A DNA stretch of 9,067 bases from Chitinophagaceae bacterium UBA2467 (GCA_002342205.1 DDPN01000135.1:1-9067), one strand, 5' to 3'; positions 1-7,325 are shown, counted from the stretch's first letter. Made by a program: numbers and translations. Notes: generated by a model not told the origin, from the sequence alone.

Positions 1-693
1 GCTCACATCACAAAATTGGAAAAAAGTACACATCACGAAGTATTAAAAGCTTTACAAGAAGCCGGCTTAGATTCTTTACCCGGAGCTGGAGCAGAAATAT
101 TAGTAGACAGAGTACGTCGGTTAGTGTCCAACGGAAAATGTGGTGCACAAGAATGGTTGGACGTCATGCATGAAGCGCATAAATTGAATATTACCACTTC
201 TGCTACCATGATGTTTGGTCATGTGGAAACCCTTGAAGAACGATTTGAGCATTTGATCAAAATTCGTGAAGTACAATCGCGTAAACCTGATTTTGCAAAA
301 GGCTTTTTGGCATTTATTCCTTGGACATTTCAGGATGTAGATACTTTGTTGGCTGAAATTCGTGGAGTACACAACCTGACTACAAAAGAAGAATACATCC
401 GCATGATTGCGATTAGTCGAATCATGCTACCGAATGTAAAAAATATACAAGCCAGTTGGCTTACAGTTGGAAAAGAAACCGCAGGGGTTTGCTTACATGC
501 TGGTGCGAATGACTATGGATCGATTATGATCGAAGAAAATGTTGTAAGTGCAGCAGGTGCACCTCATCGATTTACTTCACGTACTATTCAAGAAGCTATA
601 CGCGAAGCGGGATTTGAACCACAGTTACGCAACCAGGAATATGAGTGGAGAGAATTACCTGCTGAAATGGAAGAGCAGGTTATCGATTATTAA
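1..693 (+). CDS. mqnC: Cyclic dehypoxanthinyl futalosine synthase MqnC, 3' part (5' end outside window)
   Basis: Radical SAM enzyme of the futalosine pathway to menaquinone; it cyclises dehypoxanthine futalosine into the spiro cyclic product. The reading frame is open from the first base, and 230 codons are present, ending in TAA at 691-693. Family members are about 370-380 residues, so roughly the first 145, including the CxxxCxxC cluster that binds the iron-sulfur centre and SAM, lie upstream of the window; the TTG at 16 is an internal Leu codon, not a start. Recognisable MqnC blocks are LDSLPGAGAEIL, the ATMMFGHVET stretch, GFLAFIPWTF, and the C-terminal SAAGAPHRF segment. The related enzyme MqnE has similar blocks, but the FIPW and GHVETLEER context fits MqnC better. 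The gene converges on an aminotransferase and the two stop codons overlap. The function call is by family recognition, without a search. Confidence 0.93.
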   Translation, partial: AHITKLEKSTHHEVLKALQEAGLDSLPGAGAEILVDRVRRLVSNGKCGAQEWLDVMHEAHKLNITTSATMMFGHVETLEERFEHLIKIREVQSRKPDFAKGFLAFIPWTFQDVDTLLAEIRGVHNLTTKEEYIRMIAISRIMLPNVKNIQASWLTVGKETAGVCLHAGANDYGSIMIEENVVSAAGAPHRFTSRTIQEAIREAGFEPQLRNQEYEWRELPAEMEEQVIDY

Positions 694-1832
694 TAGTTCA
701 CCAGCCTTTCCACCGCCTGCTCAATTGTTTCTTTTTTCTTTGAGAAACAAAAACGAAGCACTTTGTCATCTTTCCCATCAGCATAAAATGCAGATACAGG
801 AATAGTAGTGACACCTGCCTCTTTTGTTAAGCGAACTGCAAAATCCATATCACCTTCCTCGCTGATCTGATCATATTTTGCACAAATGAAATAACTGCCA
901 TAGCTAGACAATAGTGTAAATCTTGTGGCTTTCATTTGGTCTATAAAAAAGTCTCTTTTTTGTTGCATCAAATCAGAAAGCGTCAGATAAGCATCTCTGT
1001 TTTGCAAAAAAGAAGCGAGTGCAACCTGCGTAGGCGTAAAACAACTGAATGCATTAAACTGATGAATTTTTCTAAATTCTTTCATCAACGTTGCAGGTGC
1101 AATACAATAGCCGAGCTTCCATCCAGTACAGTTGTATACTTTCCCAAATGAAAAACAAACAAAGCTTCTTGCAAATAGATCAGGATAACGAAGAATACTC
1201 TGATGCGAAATACTATCAAATATCAAATGCTCATATACCTCGTCACTCAATATTAGTATAGAAGTTCCCTCAACTGTTTTTCTAAGTTCCTCAATATCTG
1301 TCGCACTGATTACAGCTCCGGTTGGATTATGGGGAGAGTTGATGAGAATGGCACGTGTACGCGGCGTAATTGCTGCACGCACTGCATCCCAATCTATATG
1401 ATAATCGGGATACACTAATGGAATACGAACCACTTTTGCCCCGTTCACTTCTATATTAGGAATATAGCTGTCGTAAGCAGGTTCAAACAGTATCACTTCG
1501 TCGCCGGATTGTAAAAAAGAAGTAAAGGCAGAATAAATCGCATAAGTACCGCCAGGTGTGATCGTGATTTCAGAATCGGGATTTACACGTGAGCCATATA
1601 AATAATGAACTTTTTCCGCAATGGCTTCGCGCAAAGGCATCCATCCAGGCATGGGCGCATATTGATTATACTGATCGCGCATAGCCTTAGCCACCAATTC
1701 GATCAGCTCCTCGCTCATTGGAAAATCAGGGAACCCCTGACCCAGGTTTACGGCCTTATGCTCGGCAGCTAATGCACTCATCGTTGCGAAGATGGTAGTA
1801 CCAACTGCAGGAAGTTTGGATGTGATTTGCAT
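690..1832 (-). CDS. Class I PLP aminotransferase, YbdL-like (methionine/kynurenine aminotransferase type)
   Basis: Cytoplasmic fold-type I pyridoxal-phosphate aminotransferase of 380 residues, the usual family length. It resembles E. coli YbdL (methionine aminotransferase) from the start: SKLPAVGTTIF, MSALA, then NLGQGFPDF at 29-37 and NQYAPMPG at 56-63. PLP-site residues are visible: N169 in NSPHNPTG, D197 and Y200 in SDEVY, the Schiff-base lysine K231 in SFGKVYNCTGWKLGY, and the carboxylate-binding arginine R360 in LRFCFSKK. Known relatives transaminate methionine, aromatic amino acids or kynurenine; the sequence alone does not fix the substrate. The ATG at 1832 lies 5 bases after manC with no Shine-Dalgarno, so it is probably translated from the kdsD-manC message. 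Its stop overlaps that of mqnC. Confidence 0.93.
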   Translation of the reverse strand: MQITSKLPAVGTTIFATMSALAAEHKAVNLGQGFPDFPMSEELIELVAKAMRDQYNQYAPMPGWMPLREAIAEKVHYLYGSRVNPDSEITITPGGTYAIYSAFTSFLQSGDEVILFEPAYDSYIPNIEVNGAKVVRIPLVYPDYHIDWDAVRAAITPRTRAILINSPHNPTGAVISATDIEELRKTVEGTSILILSDEVYEHLIFDSISHQSILRYPDLFARSFVCFSFGKVYNCTGWKLGYCIAPATLMKEFRKIHQFNAFSCFTPTQVALASFLQNRDAYLTLSDLMQQKRDFFIDQMKATRFTLLSSYGSYFICAKYDQISEEGDMDFAVRLTKEAGVTTIPVSAFYADGKDDKVLRFCFSKKKETIEQAVERLVNY

Positions 1833-1837
1833 GAAAA

Positions 1838-2920
1838 TTATAAATAATGTTCGCCCATGTTTCTTTTAACCTCTGCCACATACTCTTTGATCTGCTGCTC
1901 TTTTTCTTTTTTGCAAATCAATAATACATCATCAGTATCCACAATGATATAATCACGTAATCCTTGTAACAAAACCAATTTATTGTCGGGTGCGTGTACC
2001 ATACAATTATTAGCATCCACCACCATGACTTGTTTACCTACCACTGCATTGCCAAAATAGTCTTTCTCCATATTGTCCCAAGCACTATTCCAGGTACCCA
2101 GATCACTCCATCCAAAACTAGCAGGGATCACAAACACATTCGATGCTTTTTCCATCACTCCAAAATCAACAGAGATATTAGTACACTGCGGATAAATCCG
2201 TTCTATTGCAGCGCGCTCGGTAGGCGCATTAAAATGCTCGCGTTCTGCCGCAAAAATTTCATACACTTCTGCTAAATGTTTTTCAAAGGCGTGCAAAATG
2301 TTTTTGACCTTCCATGTAAAGATGCCAGCATTCCATAAAAAATCGCCACTGGCAATAAACGCTTTGGCAATTTCCTGATTGGGCTTTTCGGTAAATGTTT
2401 TTACTTTATAAACATCGGTAGCAGCAGCCATTAGTTCGTGCTGTATATATCCATACCCTGTATTGGGGTGAGTAGGCTTGACACCAATGGTCACTAACGC
2501 ATTGACTGAATCCACAAAGTCTAGCGCCTTTTGTGCCGTACTAATAAATTGATCAGTTTCTGTAACCAGATGGTCAGCGGGTGCAGCAATCATTACAGCG
2601 TCTGGATCTTTTGCCTGTAAATGAAAAGCGATATAGGCTATGCAAGCAGCCGTATTTTTTCTGGAAGGTTCCGCTAAAATATTTGCAGCAGGTAATTCAG
2701 GCAATTGCTCCTGAACAATCGACACATACTCATGTGAAGTAACCACATATACATTTTCTGCAGGTACTACTTTGCTATAACGATCATAACTCTGCTGTAT
2801 AAGTGTTCTTCCTATTCCTAATATGTCCAAAAACTGTTTGGGATAACGCGTTCTGCTCATCGGCCAGAATCGACTTCCAATCCCTCCCGCCATGATGGCT
2901 ACGTACTGATTTTTTTTCAT
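1838..2920 (-). CDS. manC: Mannose-1-phosphate guanylyltransferase, single-domain (GDP-mannose synthesis)
   Basis: Transfers GMP from GTP to mannose-1-phosphate, giving GDP-mannose, the donor for mannosyl, fucosyl and related sugars of surface polysaccharides. The protein has 360 residues. The nucleotidyltransferase signature AGGIGSRFWPMSR is at 11-23 with KQFLD at 28-32; further sugar-nucleotide blocks are PADH (114-117), TGYGYI (154-159), TEKP (177-180), WNAG (196-199), SVDFGVMEKA (250-259) and WSDLGTW (271-277). At this length it lacks the C-terminal cupin phosphomannose isomerase domain of the approximately 470-residue bifunctional AlgA/ManC type, so the isomerase step needs a separate gene not seen here. 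The ATG at 2920 follows kdsD by 11 bases, with no Shine-Dalgarno. It is middle gene of a predicted three-gene unit. Confidence 0.95.
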   Translation of the reverse strand: MKKNQYVAIMAGGIGSRFWPMSRTRYPKQFLDILGIGRTLIQQSYDRYSKVVPAENVYVVTSHEYVSIVQEQLPELPAANILAEPSRKNTAACIAYIAFHLQAKDPDAVMIAAPADHLVTETDQFISTAQKALDFVDSVNALVTIGVKPTHPNTGYGYIQHELMAAATDVYKVKTFTEKPNQEIAKAFIASGDFLWNAGIFTWKVKNILHAFEKHLAEVYEIFAAEREHFNAPTERAAIERIYPQCTNISVDFGVMEKASNVFVIPASFGWSDLGTWNSAWDNMEKDYFGNAVVGKQVMVVDANNCMVHAPDNKLVLLQGLRDYIIVDTDDVLLICKKEKEQQIKEYVAEVKRNMGEHYL

Positions 2921-2931
2921 AGGTTATTCGG

Positions 2932-3894
2932 TCATAAGAGTCCCTCGCGCAACAAATCATGGATATGAATGATGCCTAGGTATTGTTGGTTTTGTGCAAT
3001 GGCAACCTGTGTGATCTTATTTTTTCGAAGTAAGTCCAATGCGGATACCGCTAATTCTTCGGGCGCGATTGTCACTGGATTCTGTGACATAATCTGACCA
3101 GCAGACATGTCATCAATTGGAATATTTTTTTCAAGTAAGCGACGCAAATCGCCATCGGTGATAATACCCACCAGCTTATTAGCATCATCTACTACAGCTG
3201 TAACTCCTAAACGACTAGCGGTCATCGTGACAATTACATCACGTAAAGATTGAGACACTGTTACAACGGGCTTTTCATTTTGAACAGCCAAGTCCTGCAC
3301 GCGGAGGTATAATTTTTTTCCAAGCGCTCCTCCAGGATGGAATTTGGCAAAATCTGCCGATTTAAATCCTTTTAATTCCATGAGGCAAATAGCCAATGCA
3401 TCACCCATCACCAATTGCGCAGTAGTGCTGCTAGTGGGTGCCAGATTATTAGGACAAGCCTCTTGTTCTACTGTCGTATCTAAAACCAAAGAAGATTGAC
3501 TAGCTAAAAAAGAATTGGTATTACCTACAATAGCAATAAGTGTATTGCCAAAATTTTTGATTAACTGAACTAATACTTTGATCTCCGGACTTTCGCCGCT
3601 CTTACTAAGAATCACCACAATATCATCCTGCTGAATCATTCCCAAGTCCCCATGAATGGCATCCGCAGCGTGCATAAAAATGGAGGGTGTCCCCGTTGAA
3701 TTAAAAGTGGCTACCATCTTTTGTGCAATGACAGCACTCTTTCCAATGCCACTAATTACTACGCGACCTTTAGTGGAAGCCAACGCTTCTACCGCTTTTA
3801 CAAATTCATCAGTAATGGAAGATCGCAAACCTTCAACCGAGCGGGCCTCTAATTCAAGCGTTCGTAGTGCGGTTTTTTTGATTAATTCCTTCAT
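2932..3894 (-). CDS. kdsD: D-arabinose-5-phosphate isomerase, KpsF/GutQ family (SIS plus two CBS domains)
   Basis: Interconverts ribulose-5-phosphate and arabinose-5-phosphate, the first committed step to KDO in lipopolysaccharide. From the ATG at 3894 the protein has 320 residues, close to E. coli KdsD (328). The SIS domain covers about 30-170, with GIGKSAVIAQK, SKSGESPE and EACPNNLAPTSSTT; residues equivalent to the four described for this family appear as K52, E101, E145 and H186 (FHPGGALG). Two CBS domains follow at about 200-258 and 265-318. The frame extends upstream to a GTG at 3924 (ten more residues, NVKQTDPSP-like and of low conservation value). I prefer the ATG because family alignment begins there, but both lie downstream of the predicted promoter and neither has a Shine-Dalgarno. 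First gene of the unit with manC and the aminotransferase; divergent from recQ. Confidence 0.94.
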   Translation of the reverse strand: MKELIKKTALRTLELEARSVEGLRSSITDEFVKAVEALASTKGRVVISGIGKSAVIAQKMVATFNSTGTPSIFMHAADAIHGDLGMIQQDDIVVILSKSGESPEIKVLVQLIKNFGNTLIAIVGNTNSFLASQSSLVLDTTVEQEACPNNLAPTSSTTAQLVMGDALAICLMELKGFKSADFAKFHPGGALGKKLYLRVQDLAVQNEKPVVTVSQSLRDVIVTMTASRLGVTAVVDDANKLVGIITDGDLRRLLEKNIPIDDMSAGQIMSQNPVTIAPEELAVSALDLLRKNKITQVAIAQNQQYLGIIHIHDLLREGLL

Positions 3895-3947
3895 AGGACT
3901 GGGATCGGTCTGCTTCACATTCACGCTTTACTTAACTGAAATGGAGT

Positions 3948-3955
3948 CAAAATTA
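3948..3955 (-). promoter_or_regulatory. Candidate -7 box of the kdsD operon promoter
   Basis: The minus strand reads TAATTTTG, a full match to the Bacteroidota -7 consensus TAnnTTTG. Transcription would start near 3941-3943, giving a leader of about 47 bases to the ATG at 3894, or about 17 to the GTG at 3924. No clear TTTG element sits at the expected distance upstream, so this is half a promoter by motif. A match of this kind can occur by chance in AT-rich DNA. Confidence 0.4.
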
Positions 3956-4037
3956 GTCCATTTAAAAAAGAAAAGTCAGGTGTTTATTAATGTGGAATTT
4001 TAACTAAACAACCCTTCCACAAGAGTGTTATATAGAT

Positions 4038-4045
4038 TATATTCG
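4038..4045 (+). promoter_or_regulatory. Weak candidate -7 box for recQ
   Basis: TATATTCG matches the TAnnTTTG consensus except for one base (C for T). It lies directly upstream of the dyad at 4048-4066, so a start site here would fall inside the dyad. No -33 element is visible. It is the best plus-strand candidate I found before recQ, but the support is thin. Confidence 0.2.
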
Positions 4046-4047
4046 TC

Positions 4048-4066
4048 TGATGCCCGGCGGGTATCA
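4048..4066. repeat. GC-rich 19-base imperfect palindrome between kdsD and recQ
   Basis: TGATGCCCG-G-CGGGTATCA: the two 9-base arms match at 8 of 9 positions around the centre at 4057, and the exception (4052 with 4062) is a G-T pair. It stands out in AT-rich flanks. Neither strand has a T tract after it, so it is not an intrinsic terminator. Its place between two divergent genes suggests a binding site for a dimeric regulator, or an RNA hairpin in a recQ leader. Which of these holds cannot be read from the sequence. Confidence 0.45.
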
Positions 4067-4090
4067 ACAAAAACCAAATAAACCCTAATT

Positions 4091-4112
4091 ATTGTCAGAT
4101 AACACTGATAAT
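4091..4112. repeat. Inverted repeat just before the recQ start
   Basis: ATTGTCAG (4091-4098) and CTGATAAT (4105-4112) are inverted copies matching at 7 of 8 positions, again with a G-T pair (4094 with 4109), around the 6-base spacer ATAACA. It ends 7 bases before the TTG at 4120. In RNA it would form a modest stem-loop over the ribosome-entry region; in DNA it could be an operator. The stem is AT-rich and may be fortuitous. Confidence 0.35.
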
Positions 4113-4119
4113 CAAAACC

Positions 4120-6375
4120 TTGCGAAATTTGTCCCCTCTAAAAAAAGTTACTAAAAATACATCGACCCCTAAATCCGGTAAAAAGGTAGACCTACACCAG
4201 GCCCTACAACACTTTTTTGGGTTCACTAAATTCAAAGGAACACAGGAAAAAGCCATCGAAAGCTTGCTTGCTGGCCACGACACCTTTGTAATCATGCCCA
4301 CCGGAGGAGGTAAAAGTCTTTGTTACCAGTTACCCGCGCTGATGAGCGAAGGAGTTGCCATTTTTGTATCCCCACTGATTGCATTGATGAAAAACCAGGT
4401 TGACCTGGTGAGAGGGTTTAGCAGCCAAGACCATGTTGCACATTTTTTAAACTCTACCTTATCTAAAAAAGAGATTAAAGCGGTGCAAGATGATTTGCAG
4501 AGCGGTAAAACCAAGATGCTTTATGTAGCGCCTGAAACATTATCTAAGCAAGAAAATATTGAACTGTTTGCATCCCTGCCTATTTCCTTTTTTGCAGTAG
4601 ACGAGGCGCATTGTATTTCTGAATGGGGTCACGATTTTAGACCAGAATACAGACGTCTTCGTGAGATGATGACGCAAATCAATCCCGATGTTCCAGTAAT
4701 GGCTTTAACAGCCACTGCCACTCCAAAGGTGCAAAGTGATATTGTAAAAAATCTGGATCTGCGCAACCCCAATATTTTCATTTCTTCTTTCAACAGGCCA
4801 AATCTCTATTACGAAGTTCTTCCCAAGATTAAAAAAGCGCAAACAGATGAGAGCATTGTTCGCTTTATTAAGGGAATGAAAAACAAAAGTGGTATCATTT
4901 ATACACTGAATCGTAAAACAACAGAAGAGCTTGCAGATGTTTTAAATGCTAATGGCATTAAAGCAGTAGCGTACCATGCCGGGTTAGATGCAAAGTTGCG
5001 TGCAGAGAGACAAGATCAGTTTTTAGGAGAAGACGTGCAGGTGATTTGTGCCACGATTGCTTTTGGAATGGGAATTGATAAACCCGATATCCGCTTTGTC
5101 ATTCACTATAACATTCCAAAGAGTATTGAAAACTATTATCAGGAAACCGGACGCGCAGGACGAGATGGGTTAGAAGGTCGCTGTATTCTTTATTATTCAC
5201 ATAAAGACGTTTCAAAACTGGAACATCTTATGCGAGATAAGCCACTTAGCGAAAGAGAAGTTGGTGCTCAATTGATCAATGAAACAGTTGCGTTTGCCGA
5301 AACAGGTGTTTGTCGAAGAAAAGTGTTGATGAGTTATTTTGGAGAAACCTATGAGACAAAAAACTGTGGTCAATGTGACAATTGCAAACATCCGAAAGAA
5401 CAAATTGAAGCGAAACAGGAAGCTCAATTAGTTTTAAAAGCTATTCAGCAATTAGATGAACGTTTTGCTACCGAATACATTGTTCATATTCTTACAGGTA
5501 AACTAACGCCACAGGTTACCATGTTCCGTCACGAAGGAATCGATGCCTTTGCCAGTGGAAATGACAAGGATGCATTCTTTTGGCAATCACTGATCCGACA
5601 GATGATCTTAGAAGGATTATTACGTAAAGACATCGAAGAATATGGTGTAATAAAATTCACAAAAAAAGGAGAAGCCTTTTTAAAGAAACCCAAGCCTTTC
5701 TCCATTGTACTAAATAAACTATATGAAAACGCAGACGGGGAAGATGATTGGGAAGTAGCAGAAGAAAGTAATGAAATTGCAGTAGACGAGGTTTTATTTA
5801 AACAACTCCTCGAGCTAAGACAAAAAGAAGCAAAAAAGAAATCACTTCCTCCCTTTGTTATTTTTCTTGAATCTTCGTTGCGAGACATGGCTACCACGTA
5901 TCCCATCAGCTTGGAAGGTCTCGAAAAGTGTCAGGGCGTAAGCAAGGGAAAGGCACTCAAATACGGCAAACCCTTTGCAGAGTTGATTGCTAATTATGTG
6001 GAAGAGAATAATATTGAAAGACCGGATGATTTTGTGATGAAGAGCGTAGTCAACAAAAGTGGTAATAAAGTTTATATCATCCAGAATACAGATAAAAAAG
6101 TTCCCCTCGAAACAATCGCCCGCAATAAAGGATGGCGCATGGACGAAATGCTCGAAGAAATGGAAACTATTGCAGCCAGTGGCACACGCCTGAATCTAGA
6201 CTATGCTATTGACGAATTGTTAGACGAGAATGACCAGGAAGAAATTCTGGAATACTTCAAAGGGTGTGAAACCGCGTCATTACCCGTTGCACTAGAAGAA
6301 TTATCGGACTATAACTTTACTTGGGAGCAACTCAAGATCATGCGTATTAAGTTTCTCAATAAATACGGCATGTAG
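4120..6375 (+). CDS. recQ: ATP-dependent DNA helicase RecQ with HRDC and C-terminal helix-turn-helix extension
   Basis: 3'-5' superfamily 2 helicase for recombination and fork repair; 751 residues, longer than E. coli RecQ (about 610). Helicase core: Walker A MPTGGGKS (59-66), DEAH (161-164) followed by the aromatic-rich CISEWGHDFRPEY loop, TATATP (197-202), and motif VI QETGRAGRDG (341-350). The zinc subdomain has all four cysteines, C398, C416, C419 and C422; the RQC winged helix follows (about 430-535). After an acidic linker (about 539-557) comes an HRDC domain (about 565-635), then a C-terminal helical/HTH-like segment (about 650-745), usual in Bacteroidota RecQ. No in-frame ATG exists between the stop at 4048-4050 and the helicase motifs. 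The TTG at 4120 is the best start; TTG at 4129 or CTG at 4105 remain possible. There is no Shine-Dalgarno. It is divergent from kdsD and convergent with the OmpA-like gene, 30 bases apart. Confidence 0.95.
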   Translation: MRNLSPLKKVTKNTSTPKSGKKVDLHQALQHFFGFTKFKGTQEKAIESLLAGHDTFVIMPTGGGKSLCYQLPALMSEGVAIFVSPLIALMKNQVDLVRGFSSQDHVAHFLNSTLSKKEIKAVQDDLQSGKTKMLYVAPETLSKQENIELFASLPISFFAVDEAHCISEWGHDFRPEYRRLREMMTQINPDVPVMALTATATPKVQSDIVKNLDLRNPNIFISSFNRPNLYYEVLPKIKKAQTDESIVRFIKGMKNKSGIIYTLNRKTTEELADVLNANGIKAVAYHAGLDAKLRAERQDQFLGEDVQVICATIAFGMGIDKPDIRFVIHYNIPKSIENYYQETGRAGRDGLEGRCILYYSHKDVSKLEHLMRDKPLSEREVGAQLINETVAFAETGVCRRKVLMSYFGETYETKNCGQCDNCKHPKEQIEAKQEAQLVLKAIQQLDERFATEYIVHILTGKLTPQVTMFRHEGIDAFASGNDKDAFFWQSLIRQMILEGLLRKDIEEYGVIKFTKKGEAFLKKPKPFSIVLNKLYENADGEDDWEVAEESNEIAVDEVLFKQLLELRQKEAKKKSLPPFVIFLESSLRDMATTYPISLEGLEKCQGVSKGKALKYGKPFAELIANYVEENNIERPDDFVMKSVVNKSGNKVYIIQNTDKKVPLETIARNKGWRMDEMLEEMETIAASGTRLNLDYAIDELLDENDQEEILEYFKGCETASLPVALEELSDYNFTWEQLKIMRIKFLNKYGM

Positions 6376-6405
6376 AGGCTGCCCAAAACCAGCAATAGCT
6401 ACCAA

Positions 6406-7299
6406 TTAATTTTTAGGACGCTCTAGCAATTTGAAGAACTGATCCAATTGAGGTAACACAACAATACGTGTACGACGATTAGCCGCACGGCCTTCACGAT
6501 TTGCATTATCTGCTACAGGCTTATATTCCCCTCTTCCTGCAGCCACCATCTTGGCCGGATCCAATCCATATTTTGTCTGTAGTAAACGAACCACGGTTGT
6601 TGCGCGCAGTACACTCAAATCCCAGTTATCACTAATTACTCCGCTGCCGCTATAAGGAACACCATCTGTATGACCCTCTACCATAAACTCCAGATCAGGT
6701 TGATTCTTTAATACCAGTGCTACCTTGCCCAACACTTCGCTGGCACGATCTGTAATTTGGTAACTACCTGTCTTGAATAATAACTTATCTGAAATATCTA
6801 CATATACAACTCCCTTATCTACTTTGATATTTATGTCTTCATCTGCTAAATTTCCAATAGCCCCCTTCAGGTTCATCACTAATGACATATTGAGAGAGTC
6901 TTTATATGCCATTTGTTGTTGGATGTTTTGAATATAGAGATCCTTAATACCCAAATTCTCCATTGACTTCTTGATGCTTTCTGCCTGTTGTGTAGAAATC
7001 ACAGACAGATTTTCAAGCTGACGCAATGTTTGATTATTATTTGTTTTCCAGTAATCAATTTGTTCCTGCAATTCTTTGATACGCGCATTCAATAATGCTT
7101 TTTCACGCTCCAGGGTTTCCTTTTGACGAGCCAGGATTCCTTTTTCTTCTCCGCAAACATTGTTTTCAGATTCCAGCGTTTTGTAACGGTCTTGTAGCTT
7201 GGCAATATCAGCCTGTGCAGTTTTAAATTTTTTACTACTTACACAAGAATAAAAAAACAAGGGAGCGAATGCGATCAATAAAAAGGAACGGAATTTCAT
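6406..7299 (-). CDS. OmpA/MotB-domain outer-membrane lipoprotein with coiled coil
   Basis: 297 residues from the ATG at 7299. The N-terminus is a lipoprotein signal: basic MKFR, a hydrophobic run, then FFYSC with the lipidation Cys at 19; the F and Y before Ser are loose against the classic lipobox, which is tolerated in Bacteroidota. Residues about 25-110 are charged, Glu/Lys/Gln-rich and look like a coiled coil. The C-terminal OmpA domain (about 160-282) carries GHTDG (209-213), NWDLS (225-229) with R232, and NRRTRI (274-279), the peptidoglycan-binding pattern, closest in style to MotB. Likely role: a periplasm-facing tether between outer membrane and cell wall; no flagellar context exists here. 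The frame extends to a TTG at 7320, but that codon lies inside the predicted promoter box, so the ATG is preferred. No specific partner is evident. Confidence 0.9.
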   Translation of the reverse strand: MKFRSFLLIAFAPLFFYSCVSSKKFKTAQADIAKLQDRYKTLESENNVCGEEKGILARQKETLEREKALLNARIKELQEQIDYWKTNNNQTLRQLENLSVISTQQAESIKKSMENLGIKDLYIQNIQQQMAYKDSLNMSLVMNLKGAIGNLADEDINIKVDKGVVYVDISDKLLFKTGSYQITDRASEVLGKVALVLKNQPDLEFMVEGHTDGVPYSGSGVISDNWDLSVLRATTVVRLLQTKYGLDPAKMVAAGRGEYKPVADNANREGRAANRRTRIVVLPQLDQFFKLLERPKN

Positions 7300-7307
7300 A
7301 CTATGGG

Positions 7308-7321
7308 TTTGTTTGAACAAA
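7308..7321. repeat. Short dyad over the OmpA-like gene promoter
   Basis: TTTGTT-TG-AACAAA has perfect 6-base inverted arms (7308-7313 and 7316-7321) around a 2-base centre. It overlaps the -7 box and the expected start site of the lipoprotein gene. It could be a repressor site, but a dyad this short and AT-rich is easily random. Confidence 0.25.
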
Positions 7322-7325
7322 GATA
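7318..7325 (-). promoter_or_regulatory. Candidate -7 box for the OmpA-like lipoprotein gene
   Basis: The minus strand reads TATCTTTG, a full TAnnTTTG match, 18 bases before the ATG at 7299. Transcription would start near 7312-7314, leaving a leader of about 13-15 bases. The box contains the upstream TTG start option, which argues that option is not translated. No good -33 TTTG is seen at the right distance. Confidence 0.45.

Larger units (their letters stand above)
690..3894 (-). other. Predicted operon kdsD-manC-aminotransferase
   Basis: Three genes on the minus strand are separated by only 11 bases (2921-2931) and 5 bases (1833-1837), with no hairpin or promoter-like box in either gap, so a single transcript starting before kdsD is likely. 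The first two supply precursors for surface sugars (KDO and GDP-mannose). The aminotransferase has no evident link to them. No intrinsic terminator is visible at the 3' end, where the transcript runs into the antisense strand of mqnC. Confidence 0.7.

Noticed and set aside
16..18. TTG as the start of mqnC
   Set aside because: The frame is open to base 1, and the radical SAM N-terminal half is missing, so the gene begins upstream of the window.
548..805. 85-codon plus-strand frame spanning the mqnC end and the aminotransferase end
   Set aside because: It overlaps two well-supported genes in other frames and its product has no coherent features.
3656..4003. 115-codon open frame on the plus strand over the kdsD 5' end
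   Set aside because: It is mostly the complement of conserved SIS-domain coding sequence and has no family resemblance. It would also place a gene across the kdsD promoter.
5529..5906. 125-codon open frame on the minus strand inside recQ
   Set aside because: It is fully antisense to the RQC-HRDC coding region, is rich in Ser/Phe as expected from a reversed Lys/Glu-rich sequence, and shows no recognisable domain.
6376..6405. Possible terminator between convergent recQ and the lipoprotein gene (GCTG at 6378-6381 with CAGC at 6390-6393)
   Set aside because: The stem is only 4 base pairs with an 8-base loop and is not followed directly by a T run on either strand. It is too weak to call.
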